Assembly (NCBI GenBank): GCA_021414065.1
Contig: JAIOPE010000124.1
Location: 23,021 to 87,020 of the forward strand
DNA length: 64,000 nucleotides
DNA from: Planctomycetota bacterium
Lineage (GTDB): Bacteria; Planctomycetota; JAJSAM01; JAJVHW01
Reading direction: 5' to 3'
Shown: positions 26,378-34,115 of the stretch, piece by piece
How positions within the stretch are numbered: the stretch's first letter is position 1
How the letters are laid out: each line of letters opens with the position of its first letter
Notes under the pieces: generated by a model
Told to the model about the DNA's origin: nothing
What the model saw: the letters and a program-made list of their open reading frames with translations, nothing else
Database searches by the model: none
Translations under genes and position numbers: made by a program

Positions 26378-27462
26378 GTGAGTTTCACCGGGACGAAGGG
26401 GGTGGGAGTGATCGTGGCGCGGTCGCCGTCGGTCGTCTCGAAGTCGCGGCCCGGCCGCGCGACGTCGGCGTCCACGAGAGCGAGTCCGATGGAGCGCTCA
26501 AGGAGCGGAGAGAAACAGGTGCTCGTCAGCTTGCCGACGACGCGCGTGCCGGCTTTCAGCTTGTCGCCGCGGACGGGCGGGTACGCCGTTCCGAACGCCA
26601 CGCCGATGAGACGGCGCATCGGCGCCGCCGCGGCGAGCGACCGGGCGGCCTCCTCGCGGCCGAGGAAGCAGCCCTTCCCGAGCGCGATTCCGTGCGACGT
26701 CTCGGGGAGCTCGACCGGGAGCGTCGTCTCGTCGATCTCGGTCCCGTAGGCCGGGCGGCCGGTCTCGACGCGGAGCGACTCGAGCGCGTCGAGTCCGCAG
26801 GGAAGGCCGTCCGCCGACTTCGCCTCTTCGACGAGACGCCGGAAGAGCGCGGGCGCGGCGCCGACGGGCACCAGGATGTCGAACCCGTTCTCGCCCGTGC
26901 GCGGCGACCGGATCAGCACGACCGGGCCGTATCGCGGCGAGCGCAGCTCGACGGCGCCCCACGGCGGCAGTTGCGGGAGGAGCACGGCGAGCACCGTCGG
27001 CACGACGTACTCGGCCGCGGGGCCCTGCACGGAGAGCAGCGTCCAGGTCTCGGTGGCGTCGTCGATCGACGCGTCGGTGGAGACGAGGTGCCGGTCGAGC
27101 GTCCGGAGGACCTTGCCGCGCGTGAGCGGCGGGGTGAGGAGGACGAACCGGTCGTCGAGACACGCGACGCGCAGGTCGCTCGCGATCCGACCGTCGCGGG
27201 TGAGGAGCAGCGAGTATGTTCCCCGCCCGGGCGCCAGCGCGCCGATGTCGGCCGCGAGCAGCGAGTTGAGGTAGCGGGCCCGGTCCGCGCCGCGGACGAA
27301 CACCTTCCCCGCCGACATCAGGTCGAACACCCCGATCGCGTTCCGCACCGCGCGGTGCTCCGACGTCGGATCGCTGAATCGCGCCGGGATCGGCGTGCCC
27401 GCCCGCTCGACGAGGAAGGCCCCGAGTTCGGCGTGGACGGCAGCAAGCGGGTTGGCAGGCAT
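26374..27462 (-). CDS. YgfZ/GcvT-like folate-binding protein
   Basis: This 362-residue protein has the aminomethyltransferase (GcvT) fold. The YgfZ signature appears as GKGCFLGREEA (family form KGCYxGQE), so it is nearer to YgfZ/CAF17, which helps iron-sulfur enzymes in a folate-dependent way, than to glycine-cleavage T-protein. It ends in a C-terminal barrel. The start is the ATG at 27462, preceded at 10 bases by TATCCT and no ribosome site. The methyltransferase gene downstream, which has its own cluster cysteines, overlaps it by 4 bases. Confidence 0.82.
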   Translation of the reverse strand: MPANPLAAVHAELGAFLVERAGTPIPARFSDPTSEHRAVRNAIGVFDLMSAGKVFVRGADRARYLNSLLAADIGALAPGRGTYSLLLTRDGRIASDLRVACLDDRFVLLTPPLTRGKVLRTLDRHLVSTDASIDDATETWTLLSVQGPAAEYVVPTVLAVLLPQLPPWGAVELRSPRYGPVVLIRSPRTGENGFDILVPVGAAPALFRRLVEEAKSADGLPCGLDALESLRVETGRPAYGTEIDETTLPVELPETSHGIALGKGCFLGREEAARSLAAAAPMRRLIGVAFGTAYPPVRGDKLKAGTRVVGKLTSTCFSPLLERSIGLALVDADVARPGRDFETTDGDRATITPTPFVPVKLT

Positions 27463-27472
27463 CGAATCGGAG

Positions 27473-27478
27473 AGGATA
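27473..27478 (-). promoter_or_regulatory. -10-like hexamer before the YgfZ-like gene
   Basis: TATCCT on the minus strand lies 10 bases before ATG 27462. No ribosome site or clear -35 is seen. Confidence 0.35.
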
Positions 27479-27655
27479 GCGGCGCGGGGGCCGGGAATGG
27501 CGAACCCGCGGGGGCCGCGTCTACGCCACGGCCATCGGTGCGATGACGACGGCGGCGTGGATGCGTTACAGGCGGGTGCGGACGCGATAGGCAGCGGCGG
27601 CGCTCCCCTGAACGGCGCTGGCTCCCACCCGGCGGATCGGGGAACCTTGGCTGCG

Positions 27656-28261
27656 ATGCGTTTCCTGCCGCACCTCTTCGAGAAGAACCGGGCCTGGGCC
27701 GCGCGGCACACGGAGCATGATCCCGCGTTTTTCGAGCGGCTGTGCGCGATCCAGCGGCCCGACTACCTGTGGATCGGCTGCGCCGACAGCCGGGTGCCCG
27801 CGAACGCGATCGTGGGGATGGCGCCGGGCGAGTTGTTCGTCCACCGGAACGTGGGGAACGTGGTGCACGCCGACGACCAGAACTGCGTCGCGGTGGTGCA
27901 GTACGCGATCGAGGTGCTCCGGGTCTCGCACGTGATCGTGTGCGGGCACTACCGCTGCGGCGGCATCCAGGCCGCATTCGGGCCGTCGATGACGGGACCG
28001 ATCGAGGCGTGGATCTCGCACATCCGGAAGGTCCGCGTGCAGCACGCCGACGAGTTGTCGGGGCTGCCCGACGACGACGCCCGATGGAAGCGGCTCTGCG
28101 ACTTGAACGTGATCGAGCAGGTGCGCGTGCTGAGCGGGCTGCCGATCGTCCTCGACGCCTGGGCGCGCGGGCAGCAACTCGACATCCACGGGTGGATCTA
28201 CGACCTCCACGACGGCCTGCTGCGCGACCTCGAAGTCAGTGTGAACGCGCCGCCGAAGTGA
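27656..28261 (+). CDS. Beta-class carbonic anhydrase
   Basis: This 201-residue enzyme hydrates CO2. The zinc ligands and active-site residues are Cys42, Asp44 and Arg46 in CADSR, and His98 and Cys101 in CGHYRCGG, all in standard positions. The length and the closing HGWIYDLHDGLL match bacterial beta-carbonic anhydrases. A longer frame upstream to 27395 is not needed. It is a single gene, diverging from the YgfZ-like gene across 193 bases. Confidence 0.96.
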   Translation: MRFLPHLFEKNRAWAARHTEHDPAFFERLCAIQRPDYLWIGCADSRVPANAIVGMAPGELFVHRNVGNVVHADDQNCVAVVQYAIEVLRVSHVIVCGHYRCGGIQAAFGPSMTGPIEAWISHIRKVRVQHADELSGLPDDDARWKRLCDLNVIEQVRVLSGLPIVLDAWARGQQLDIHGWIYDLHDGLLRDLEVSVNAPPK

Positions 28262-28275
28262 TGGCTCAGGGTCCG

Positions 28276-29751
28276 TCAGGGTCGCGCGGCGGCGGGCGCG
28301 GACTCGGCGCCGACGCGTGCGGCGTCGGATCGCAACAGCTTGAGCAGCGCGGTGCGGGGCACCGGAGCGAGGTACGCGGCGGCGGCGGGCGTCTGCTCGA
28401 ACGTGTCGATGCGGCGCGTGACCTCGGCGCGCGGGGCGCCGTCGCGGAAGGCCTGGCAGACACTCCGGAGCGTCTCGTATCCGCTCGGCCCCGCGAGCTC
28501 GAAGACGGCGCGGCGCCACGACCGCTCGGCGTCGTAGGCAGACGGGTTCCACAGCCAATCGAGGCGCGTCAGCCGCGTGACGGGCGTGCCGCGTTCGCCG
28601 AACACGCCGTCGCAGAGCGAAGCGAGGCCGGGGTCGCGGCCCGTGAGGGGCCCCCAGTCGCCTTCGCGGCCGAGGTTGTCGTAGATGAGCGCGGCCGTCT
28701 CGACGGACCCGAACAAGTCGCGCGCTGCGACGAGTCCCGGGGCGTCGATCGTGTCGCTGATGATCTCCGGGCCGGTGAGGACGAGGCCGACGTCCGGCGA
28801 GAGTCCGCCGGCGTCGCGCAATGCGCGGGCGAACGGCCCGAGGCGGCGGTCGTTCCACCAGTAGGTCTGCGGCAGGAGATACACGACGGCCGCCGGATCG
28901 CGGGAGCGCAAGTCGAGCGCCAGCGCCGCGACGAGCGACCGGAGTGCCGCGGCGTACGTGCCGAAGTAGAGCGCGGTCTCCGCGGTCATCCCGAATCCCA
29001 CGTCGTCGAACTTCACGCAGAATCGGTGAACGCCGCGCGCCTGCCACGGGCGCCACGCGGCGAGGATGCGCTCGACGCCGGGACGCGTGGCGTCGAGGGG
29101 ACTTCCCGGGGCGAAGGTGGCAACGGTGTCGAGACCTGCGAACTCGGGGAGGTCCTTCGCCTCCCACGCGAAGTTGGCGCGGTAGGCGACCTCCCAGGCC
29201 TGCGGCCGCTTGCTGCCGCGGAGCGGGAACACCGGGGCGTCGAGCACGCGGCACGCGCGGACGAGGCCGCGCCCGTCCTGCGACGTCGTCACCTGGGCGA
29301 GCGCCTGGGCGGCGAAGCGGTGGCCGGGGGCGTCGCGCGCGGCGGTTAGAACGACAGTGCGACCGTCCACGTGGGTGATGGCGAGTGCGTACCCCTCGGG
29401 GGGAAGTTCGCGGAAGCCGATCTCGAGGCCGGCGTCGCGAAGGAGGGCATCCACGTCGTCGGACGTCTCGTCGGCGAAGCGCGCGCCGTCGAGGGGAAGG
29501 AGGACGTCGCCGTAGGCCGCACGCCGCGGCGTCGGGTAGACGGTCAGGACGAGGTCGCGGGCGTCGTCGGGGACGCTCAGGCGGGAGACGCGGGCCGCGC
29601 CCGGAACGCGGGCCCACTCGTCGCCCCAGGCGTCGCCGCGATCGGAGTCGGCCGCGCCCGGGCCGTCGGCGCCGCCGGTCGGAATCGCGGCGCACCCAGG
29701 GGACACCACGAGCAGCGTCGAGAGCGCGAGGAGGGCCGAGATCGTCCGCAT
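28276..29751 (-). CDS. GH84-like (beta-N-acetylglucosaminidase) lipoprotein
   Basis: This 491-residue protein has a signal ending in VVSPGC (Cys20). The first domain (residues 50-175) has the alpha/beta build of the GH20/GH84 N-terminal domain. The barrel has FCVKFDDVGFG, where the paired Asp residues sit as in O-GlcNAcase-like (PF07555) enzymes, followed by QTYWWNDRR and LWNPSAY, which line the sugar pocket. It would cut N-acetylglucosamine from glycans outside the cytoplasm. The start has TAGGAT 10 bases upstream and no clear ribosome site. Confidence 0.72.
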   Translation of the reverse strand: MRTISALLALSTLLVVSPGCAAIPTGGADGPGAADSDRGDAWGDEWARVPGAARVSRLSVPDDARDLVLTVYPTPRRAAYGDVLLPLDGARFADETSDDVDALLRDAGLEIGFRELPPEGYALAITHVDGRTVVLTAARDAPGHRFAAQALAQVTTSQDGRGLVRACRVLDAPVFPLRGSKRPQAWEVAYRANFAWEAKDLPEFAGLDTVATFAPGSPLDATRPGVERILAAWRPWQARGVHRFCVKFDDVGFGMTAETALYFGTYAAALRSLVAALALDLRSRDPAAVVYLLPQTYWWNDRRLGPFARALRDAGGLSPDVGLVLTGPEIISDTIDAPGLVAARDLFGSVETAALIYDNLGREGDWGPLTGRDPGLASLCDGVFGERGTPVTRLTRLDWLWNPSAYDAERSWRRAVFELAGPSGYETLRSVCQAFRDGAPRAEVTRRIDTFEQTPAAAAYLAPVPRTALLKLLRSDAARVGAESAPAAARP

Positions 29752-29761
29752 CGAGGGGGAG

Positions 29762-29767
29762 ATCCTA
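29762..29767 (-). promoter_or_regulatory. -10-like hexamer before the GH84-like gene
   Basis: TAGGAT on the minus strand lies 10 bases before ATG 29751. Confidence 0.35.
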
Positions 29768-29909
29768 CCCGGGGGCGCGCGAAACGCCTGGCCCGCCTGC
29801 TGCTGCGGCGGCGCGGCCACCCGTCGGCTCAAGCTCCGGCTTGCCAGGTTCCGATGAGCAGAACACGAAAACAGCCGTACCGAGATTCCGGCCCCTTGGA
29901 GACCACACC

Positions 29910-30773
29910 ATGCGCACCTCACTCTACGCCGCCGCCGTTGTCCTCGCCGGGTTGCTCGGCACCGGAGCCCCCGTCGCCGCCCAGGACGGCGTGGACACCG
30001 ATATCGGCGGAGTCTGGGTCTTCGAGGCCCCGGGCTCTCGGGGGCTCTTCGTGATGAACCTGGGCACGCCGATCGCGGGTGTGTTCTCCGTGCGCGGCCT
30101 CGGGTTCGTGAAGGCCTTCAAGTCGTACGTGGCCGTCTCAAACGACGCGCCCGTCACGCTGGCTTTCCAGTCGAACGGCCAGATCCGAGGAACCGTGCCG
30201 CTCGAGGACCTCGCGCTCACGACTTCCGTCGGTTCGATGGAGGTCATCGGGGGCGGCTTGAACCCGACGAACGACTCGGCGTTCCTCCGCACCAACGTGA
30301 CGATCGGATCGGTCACACGCCGGGTGCTCCTTCGCGGTGTGCGTCGCGTGACGCCCGAGGTCGCTCTCGCCGGTGGTTCCTATGACGGCCTCGTGGGCGG
30401 AAGCGGCATCTCGAGCCGGAAGCTCGATCTGCGCCTCACCGACAGCGACCGCGGCGTGACGCTCGGGCTGGCCGGCGCGGAGGGCAAGGGGCACCCGTGC
30501 TACGACCTGACGGCGCTCGGCCCGGTCAGCGTGAGCCGCGCCGAGGTGCCTGGGTTCGGCATCTTCGGTCTCGTGCTCTCGAACAACGCCGACGGCTTCT
30601 GCGGCCGCGTGACGACCACGCAGTACGGCGCCGCCACGATTTCGGGCAAGTTCACCTACGACGACAAGGTCGTCGTGGACCGGCCGGTCCTCAACGCGGT
30701 CGTCGTGCCCGACTCCGGTAAGCGGTTCCGCGTCCGCGCGGCGCTGCAACCGCTCGTCGCCTCCGGGACGTAG
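29910..30773 (+). CDS. Secreted beta-rich protein of unknown function
   Basis: This 287-residue protein has a clear signal peptide (cleavage near APVAAQ, residue 25) and GGAG upstream of the ATG. The mature part is entirely beta-strand-like, with repeated short units such as GVFSVRGLGFV, ISGKFTYDDKVVV and GQIRGTVPLEDL, suggesting a barrel or sandwich. One Cys pair (near HPCYDL and GFCGRV) may form a disulfide. I do not recognise the family. The TAG stop is inside a 22-base repeat array shared with the convergent topoisomerase gene. Confidence 0.75.
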   Translation: MRTSLYAAAVVLAGLLGTGAPVAAQDGVDTDIGGVWVFEAPGSRGLFVMNLGTPIAGVFSVRGLGFVKAFKSYVAVSNDAPVTLAFQSNGQIRGTVPLEDLALTTSVGSMEVIGGGLNPTNDSAFLRTNVTIGSVTRRVLLRGVRRVTPEVALAGGSYDGLVGGSGISSRKLDLRLTDSDRGVTLGLAGAEGKGHPCYDLTALGPVSVSRAEVPGFGIFGLVLSNNADGFCGRVTTTQYGAATISGKFTYDDKVVVDRPVLNAVVVPDSGKRFRVRAALQPLVASGT

Positions 30774-30830
30774 TCCCGACGCCAACGGGACCTAGTCCCG
30801 ACGCCAACGGGACGTAGTCCCAGCGTCTAC
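30765..30830 (+). repeat. 22-base tandem repeat (three units) between convergent genes
   Basis: Units at 30765-30786, 30787-30808 and 30809-30830 begin GGGAC(G/C)TAGTCCC; the first two are identical but for one base, the third diverges at its end. Each holds a GGGAC/GTCCC palindrome, and GTCCCG/CGGGAC arms link neighbours. Unit 1 contains the stop of the gene at left, unit 3 the stop of the topoisomerase A gene. Confidence 0.75.
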
Positions 30831-31966
30831 GGCAGGAACGCCTTCACGTCCGCCAGCTTCTGCGGCAGATACACGTCGTGGACGTAGTCGAGGCCGTGCG
30901 CCGCGAACGCCTGCTGCTCGGCGCGGTCGCCCGAGTCGATCAACTGCTCGATCGCCTTCACCCACACTCTGTGGGACTGGAAGAACGGGTCGTTCTTGAT
31001 CGCGTCGCGGCCGCGCTTGATGTCCACGTCCTGCAACGGGTGCGTCGGCAGCTTGTAGTCCACGATGTCCTGCGGCGTCACGCCGAGGAAGGTCGCGCGC
31101 GGCACGCAGAAGAACTGGTTGATGTGCGCCGCGTTGCCGGAGCCGACCTTGAGTGTGCGATAGATGTTCGCGAACCCGTACGGGTCGCAGTCGGTGAAGG
31201 CGTAGACCGGGATACCGACCTGGTCCGAGAGCTTGCGCACGAAGCGGCGGCAGGCGCGGCTCGGGACGCCCCCCATCGCGACCAAGATGCACTTGTGCTT
31301 CTTCCAGAAGCGCGCACGGTGCAGGCGGTCGAACGAACCGCCGGTCTCGATGCACAGGATGAACTTCGCGGAGGTCTCGAAGCGGAGCCCCTCGACGTCG
31401 GTCGGGATCGAGTAACTGCCTGAGCCGAACGCCGTGCAGTCGATGAAGACGTCGGCCCCGTTCTCCCCCGCCGGGTCGATCACGACGAGCTCGCCCGAGA
31501 CGCTTCCGCCGTGCTCCTCGGCGGTGAACCGGAGTTGCTCGCGGGTGACTCCGCGCGCCGCGAACATCGCCTCGATGTCGTCGAGCACCGTGTCGGACTC
31601 GGGCTGCTCGTCGAATCGGGCCTCGCCCCAGTTCTTCGAGATGTAGTACGCCTCTCGCTTCGTCGAGTGGCGGTCGGTGCGGATCTGCGAGCGGGCGAAC
31701 TCCATGAGCAGGAGGGTCTGCGCGAACCCCTTCGCCGTGTTGTACGTGAGCGTCCGCTCGGACGTCGCGTCGCCGATCTTCAAGTAGCCGACGTCGGAGT
31801 CGTAGTCCACGTTGGCAAGCGAGCGGATCGGGAACGAGAGCGTGGGCTTCTGCCCGCCCTGGATCTTCTTGTGGACGGCGGCCGCCATCGACTCGATGGA
31901 CTCCATCGTCACGGCGTCGAGCTCGGCGCGTGTCTGGGCGGGCTTCTTGCGCGGGGCTTTGCTCAC
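30827..31966 (-). CDS. top6A: DNA topoisomerase VI subunit A
   Basis: This 379-residue Spo11-like subunit cuts both DNA strands. The catalytic motif KREAYYIS gives Tyr108 as the DNA-linking residue. The TOPRIM domain has ILCIETGGSFD (Glu) and TDCDPYGFANIY (metal-binding Asp pair). The GTG start is set by a GTGA overlap with the B subunit gene. With the B subunit it relaxes and decatenates DNA using ATP. It is common in archaea and plants and rare in bacteria. Both subunits look intact, so a working heterotetramer is likely. Confidence 0.93.
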   Translation of the reverse strand: MSKAPRKKPAQTRAELDAVTMESIESMAAAVHKKIQGGQKPTLSFPIRSLANVDYDSDVGYLKIGDATSERTLTYNTAKGFAQTLLLMEFARSQIRTDRHSTKREAYYISKNWGEARFDEQPESDTVLDDIEAMFAARGVTREQLRFTAEEHGGSVSGELVVIDPAGENGADVFIDCTAFGSGSYSIPTDVEGLRFETSAKFILCIETGGSFDRLHRARFWKKHKCILVAMGGVPSRACRRFVRKLSDQVGIPVYAFTDCDPYGFANIYRTLKVGSGNAAHINQFFCVPRATFLGVTPQDIVDYKLPTHPLQDVDIKRGRDAIKNDPFFQSHRVWVKAIEQLIDSGDRAEQQAFAAHGLDYVHDVYLPQKLADVKAFLP

Positions 31967-33897
31967 AGGTTGCGGCTCCGATTGAGGATGTCCGTGAGGC
32001 GTTCGGTGGTGCGGTCCCGTTCGGCGGCGTCGAACTCGAGGATCTTCTGGAGGGCCTCGGAGATCTTCGGGATGTACCGCGCGATGTAGTCGCGCTTCTT
32101 CAGCTCCTCCGCCGTGCGCCTGGTCTTCGACAGATGCTGGCCGAGCGACCGCGCGCACTCCATCACGCCGAGCTGGATCTCCTTCACGATGTCGTCGTAG
32201 GACGCGACGGCCTCCTTCGACTCGCTCGTGAACGGGACCCACACCGACGCCACGTGCACGGCGAGCACCATCGGCCCGGTCGGGAGGGCGCCCTTCGGGT
32301 GTGTCACGCCGTAGTTCTTCCAACGGACGGCGGTCACCGCCTTGGAGATCGCGCACGCGCCCTGCTGGTAGAGCAGCGGAACGCGGTTGGCGAAGCGCAT
32401 GAGCGTGATCGTCTGGTCGGCGGCGATCTTCGCCGGGTCGTGCGCGAGGGCGACCTCGATCTGGAACGGGTTGCCGCGGTACACGGCGGGCGCCCGCGTG
32501 ACGGCGCGAATGAACGCGTTCGGGTACTCGCGTTGGAGGCTGTCCACGAGGAGCCCCTCGCCGATCGGGCTCACGCAGTCCGTCGGCGGGTTCATGAGCT
32601 CGACCTTGCCGAGCGCCGCGTGGAGCGCCGTGGCCTCTTCGCGAGCGACGCGGGCGACCCACGTCTCGGGGTTCAGCCCCGAGAGCTCGCAGATCTCGAT
32701 CGCAGCGCGCTTCGTGACCCGCGAGAACTCGTTCTCGAGGAACCCCGCGAGCTTCCGGTGTTCGGTGACCTTCAGCATCTGGAGGAGCATCCCGAGTTCG
32801 ACGCCGTAGGGGTGGGGCTGCACCTCGCGCGGCTCGGCCGGCAACTGCTTCGTGGCGCGCTCCCAGACCTGCCAGGCGCCTTCCGGGTCGCGGTAGCGGA
32901 TGGTGACGTGCGGGTTCGCCAGCGCCGTGGCCCGAAGGTACGTGTCCACCGACTTCAGGCCCTTCTGGTACTTCGCCTCGAGCTCGATCTCGACGCGCGT
33001 GCCCTGCGGCCGATCCCACTCGACGTCGCGGCTGGCGCGGATGTCGGGCTGGTTCTTCTGGAGATCGAGCGCGACCTCCATGTAGTGGGCGGGCTTGCGC
33101 TTCGACGTCCGCGACGTGATCCGCACGGGCTTGCCCGTGGTGAGTTGGCCGTACATGCCGGCCGCGGAGATGCCGATGCCCTGCTGGCCGCGCTGCTGCT
33201 TCAACCGGTGGAACTTCGACCCGTAGAGCAGCTTGCCGAAGACGCGGCCGATCTGCTCCGGCACGATTCCCGGTCCGTTGTCCTCGATCGCGATGAGAAA
33301 CCGCTCGGGCGGGTCGGTGACCTTCCGGCCGCGCACCTTCGGGATGGCCTTGCGCGCCTCCTTCCGGGCCTCCTTCTCATCGACGTCTTTGTCGGCCGTC
33401 GGATCGGCGTCGGCGTCGAAGAGCGTGCGCTGGAAGAGGCTGTCTTCGTCGCCCCCGGACGCGGGGCGGGCCGGATCGGAGGCCGCGGCCGACACTGGTT
33501 GCGATGTCCGAGTCGCGTCGCCCGCGACGGACGCCGCCGCGCCTGCGGCGGCAGAGCTGACGGCAGCGCTAGCGGCGGCGGCGGCGGCGTCCGCCGACCC
33601 GAACCGCTCGAGATCTGCCACGCGCGTGATCTCGACGATCACCTCCGGCAGGATCCCGGCCTCCTCGCACGCGTCGAGCGCGTTGTCCACGCCCTCCTTG
33701 ACGGTGGTCATGAGCGCCTTCAGCGGGTTGTCGAACCCGAGCAGGTGCCGGTTCTTCGAGAAGAACTCGGACACGCTGATGTCGCGCTGCTGGCCGGCCA
33801 TCTCGTCGGCCGTACGACCGACGCGGACCGGCTTCTTCGGCGGGCCGGAGTCGCCGTCGGGGGCTCCGGGAGCGGTGGATGTGGATTTCGCAGCCAT
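31963..33897 (-). CDS. top6B: DNA topoisomerase VI subunit B
   Basis: This 644-residue ATPase subunit has a GHKL fold: VKEGVDNALDACE is the N box, IEDNGPGI box G1, and QQGIGISAAGMYGQL box G2. A middle helix-two-turn-helix region and a C-terminal transducer domain with the Lys-rich HPKGALPTGPM loop follow. Residues of about 92-197 are a low-complexity Ala/Asp/Glu-rich insert placed between the first ATPase strands, which most relatives lack. The ATG chosen follows a coding gap; the frame runs open well beyond it. The A subunit overlaps by 4 bases. Confidence 0.92.
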   Translation of the reverse strand: MAAKSTSTAPGAPDGDSGPPKKPVRVGRTADEMAGQQRDISVSEFFSKNRHLLGFDNPLKALMTTVKEGVDNALDACEEAGILPEVIVEITRVADLERFGSADAAAAAASAAVSSAAAGAAASVAGDATRTSQPVSAAASDPARPASGGDEDSLFQRTLFDADADPTADKDVDEKEARKEARKAIPKVRGRKVTDPPERFLIAIEDNGPGIVPEQIGRVFGKLLYGSKFHRLKQQRGQQGIGISAAGMYGQLTTGKPVRITSRTSKRKPAHYMEVALDLQKNQPDIRASRDVEWDRPQGTRVEIELEAKYQKGLKSVDTYLRATALANPHVTIRYRDPEGAWQVWERATKQLPAEPREVQPHPYGVELGMLLQMLKVTEHRKLAGFLENEFSRVTKRAAIEICELSGLNPETWVARVAREEATALHAALGKVELMNPPTDCVSPIGEGLLVDSLQREYPNAFIRAVTRAPAVYRGNPFQIEVALAHDPAKIAADQTITLMRFANRVPLLYQQGACAISKAVTAVRWKNYGVTHPKGALPTGPMVLAVHVASVWVPFTSESKEAVASYDDIVKEIQLGVMECARSLGQHLSKTRRTAEELKKRDYIARYIPKISEALQKILEFDAAERDRTTERLTDILNRSRNL

Positions 33898-34101
33898 GAT
33901 CGCCTCGCGCGTGGACGTGGAGCTTCTCGGAACGGCGAAGAGCGCCAAGGGCCGGGGCCGCGCAACCGCGCCCCACCCAGGCGAGTTGCGAAGGATATCA
34001 CGGGGTCCCCCCGCCCAGGCACGACGGGTTGGGGACATACCCGGAAATGCCCCACCTGGTGGCGGCAGACGGGAGACCGCTCCGGCGGCCGCGCTCCCCA
34101 G

Positions 34102-34107
34102 TAGCAT
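34102..34107 (+). promoter_or_regulatory. -10-like hexamer before the DMP19-domain gene
   Basis: TAGCAT lies 8 bases before ATG 34116. The 218-base divergent gap (33898-34115) otherwise has no gene. Confidence 0.35.
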
Positions 34108-34115
34108 CTGCCTCC

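Noticed and set aside
30765..30830. CRISPR array
   Set aside because: The units are in direct tandem with no spacers, only three, and lie between two stop codons; no cas gene is near.
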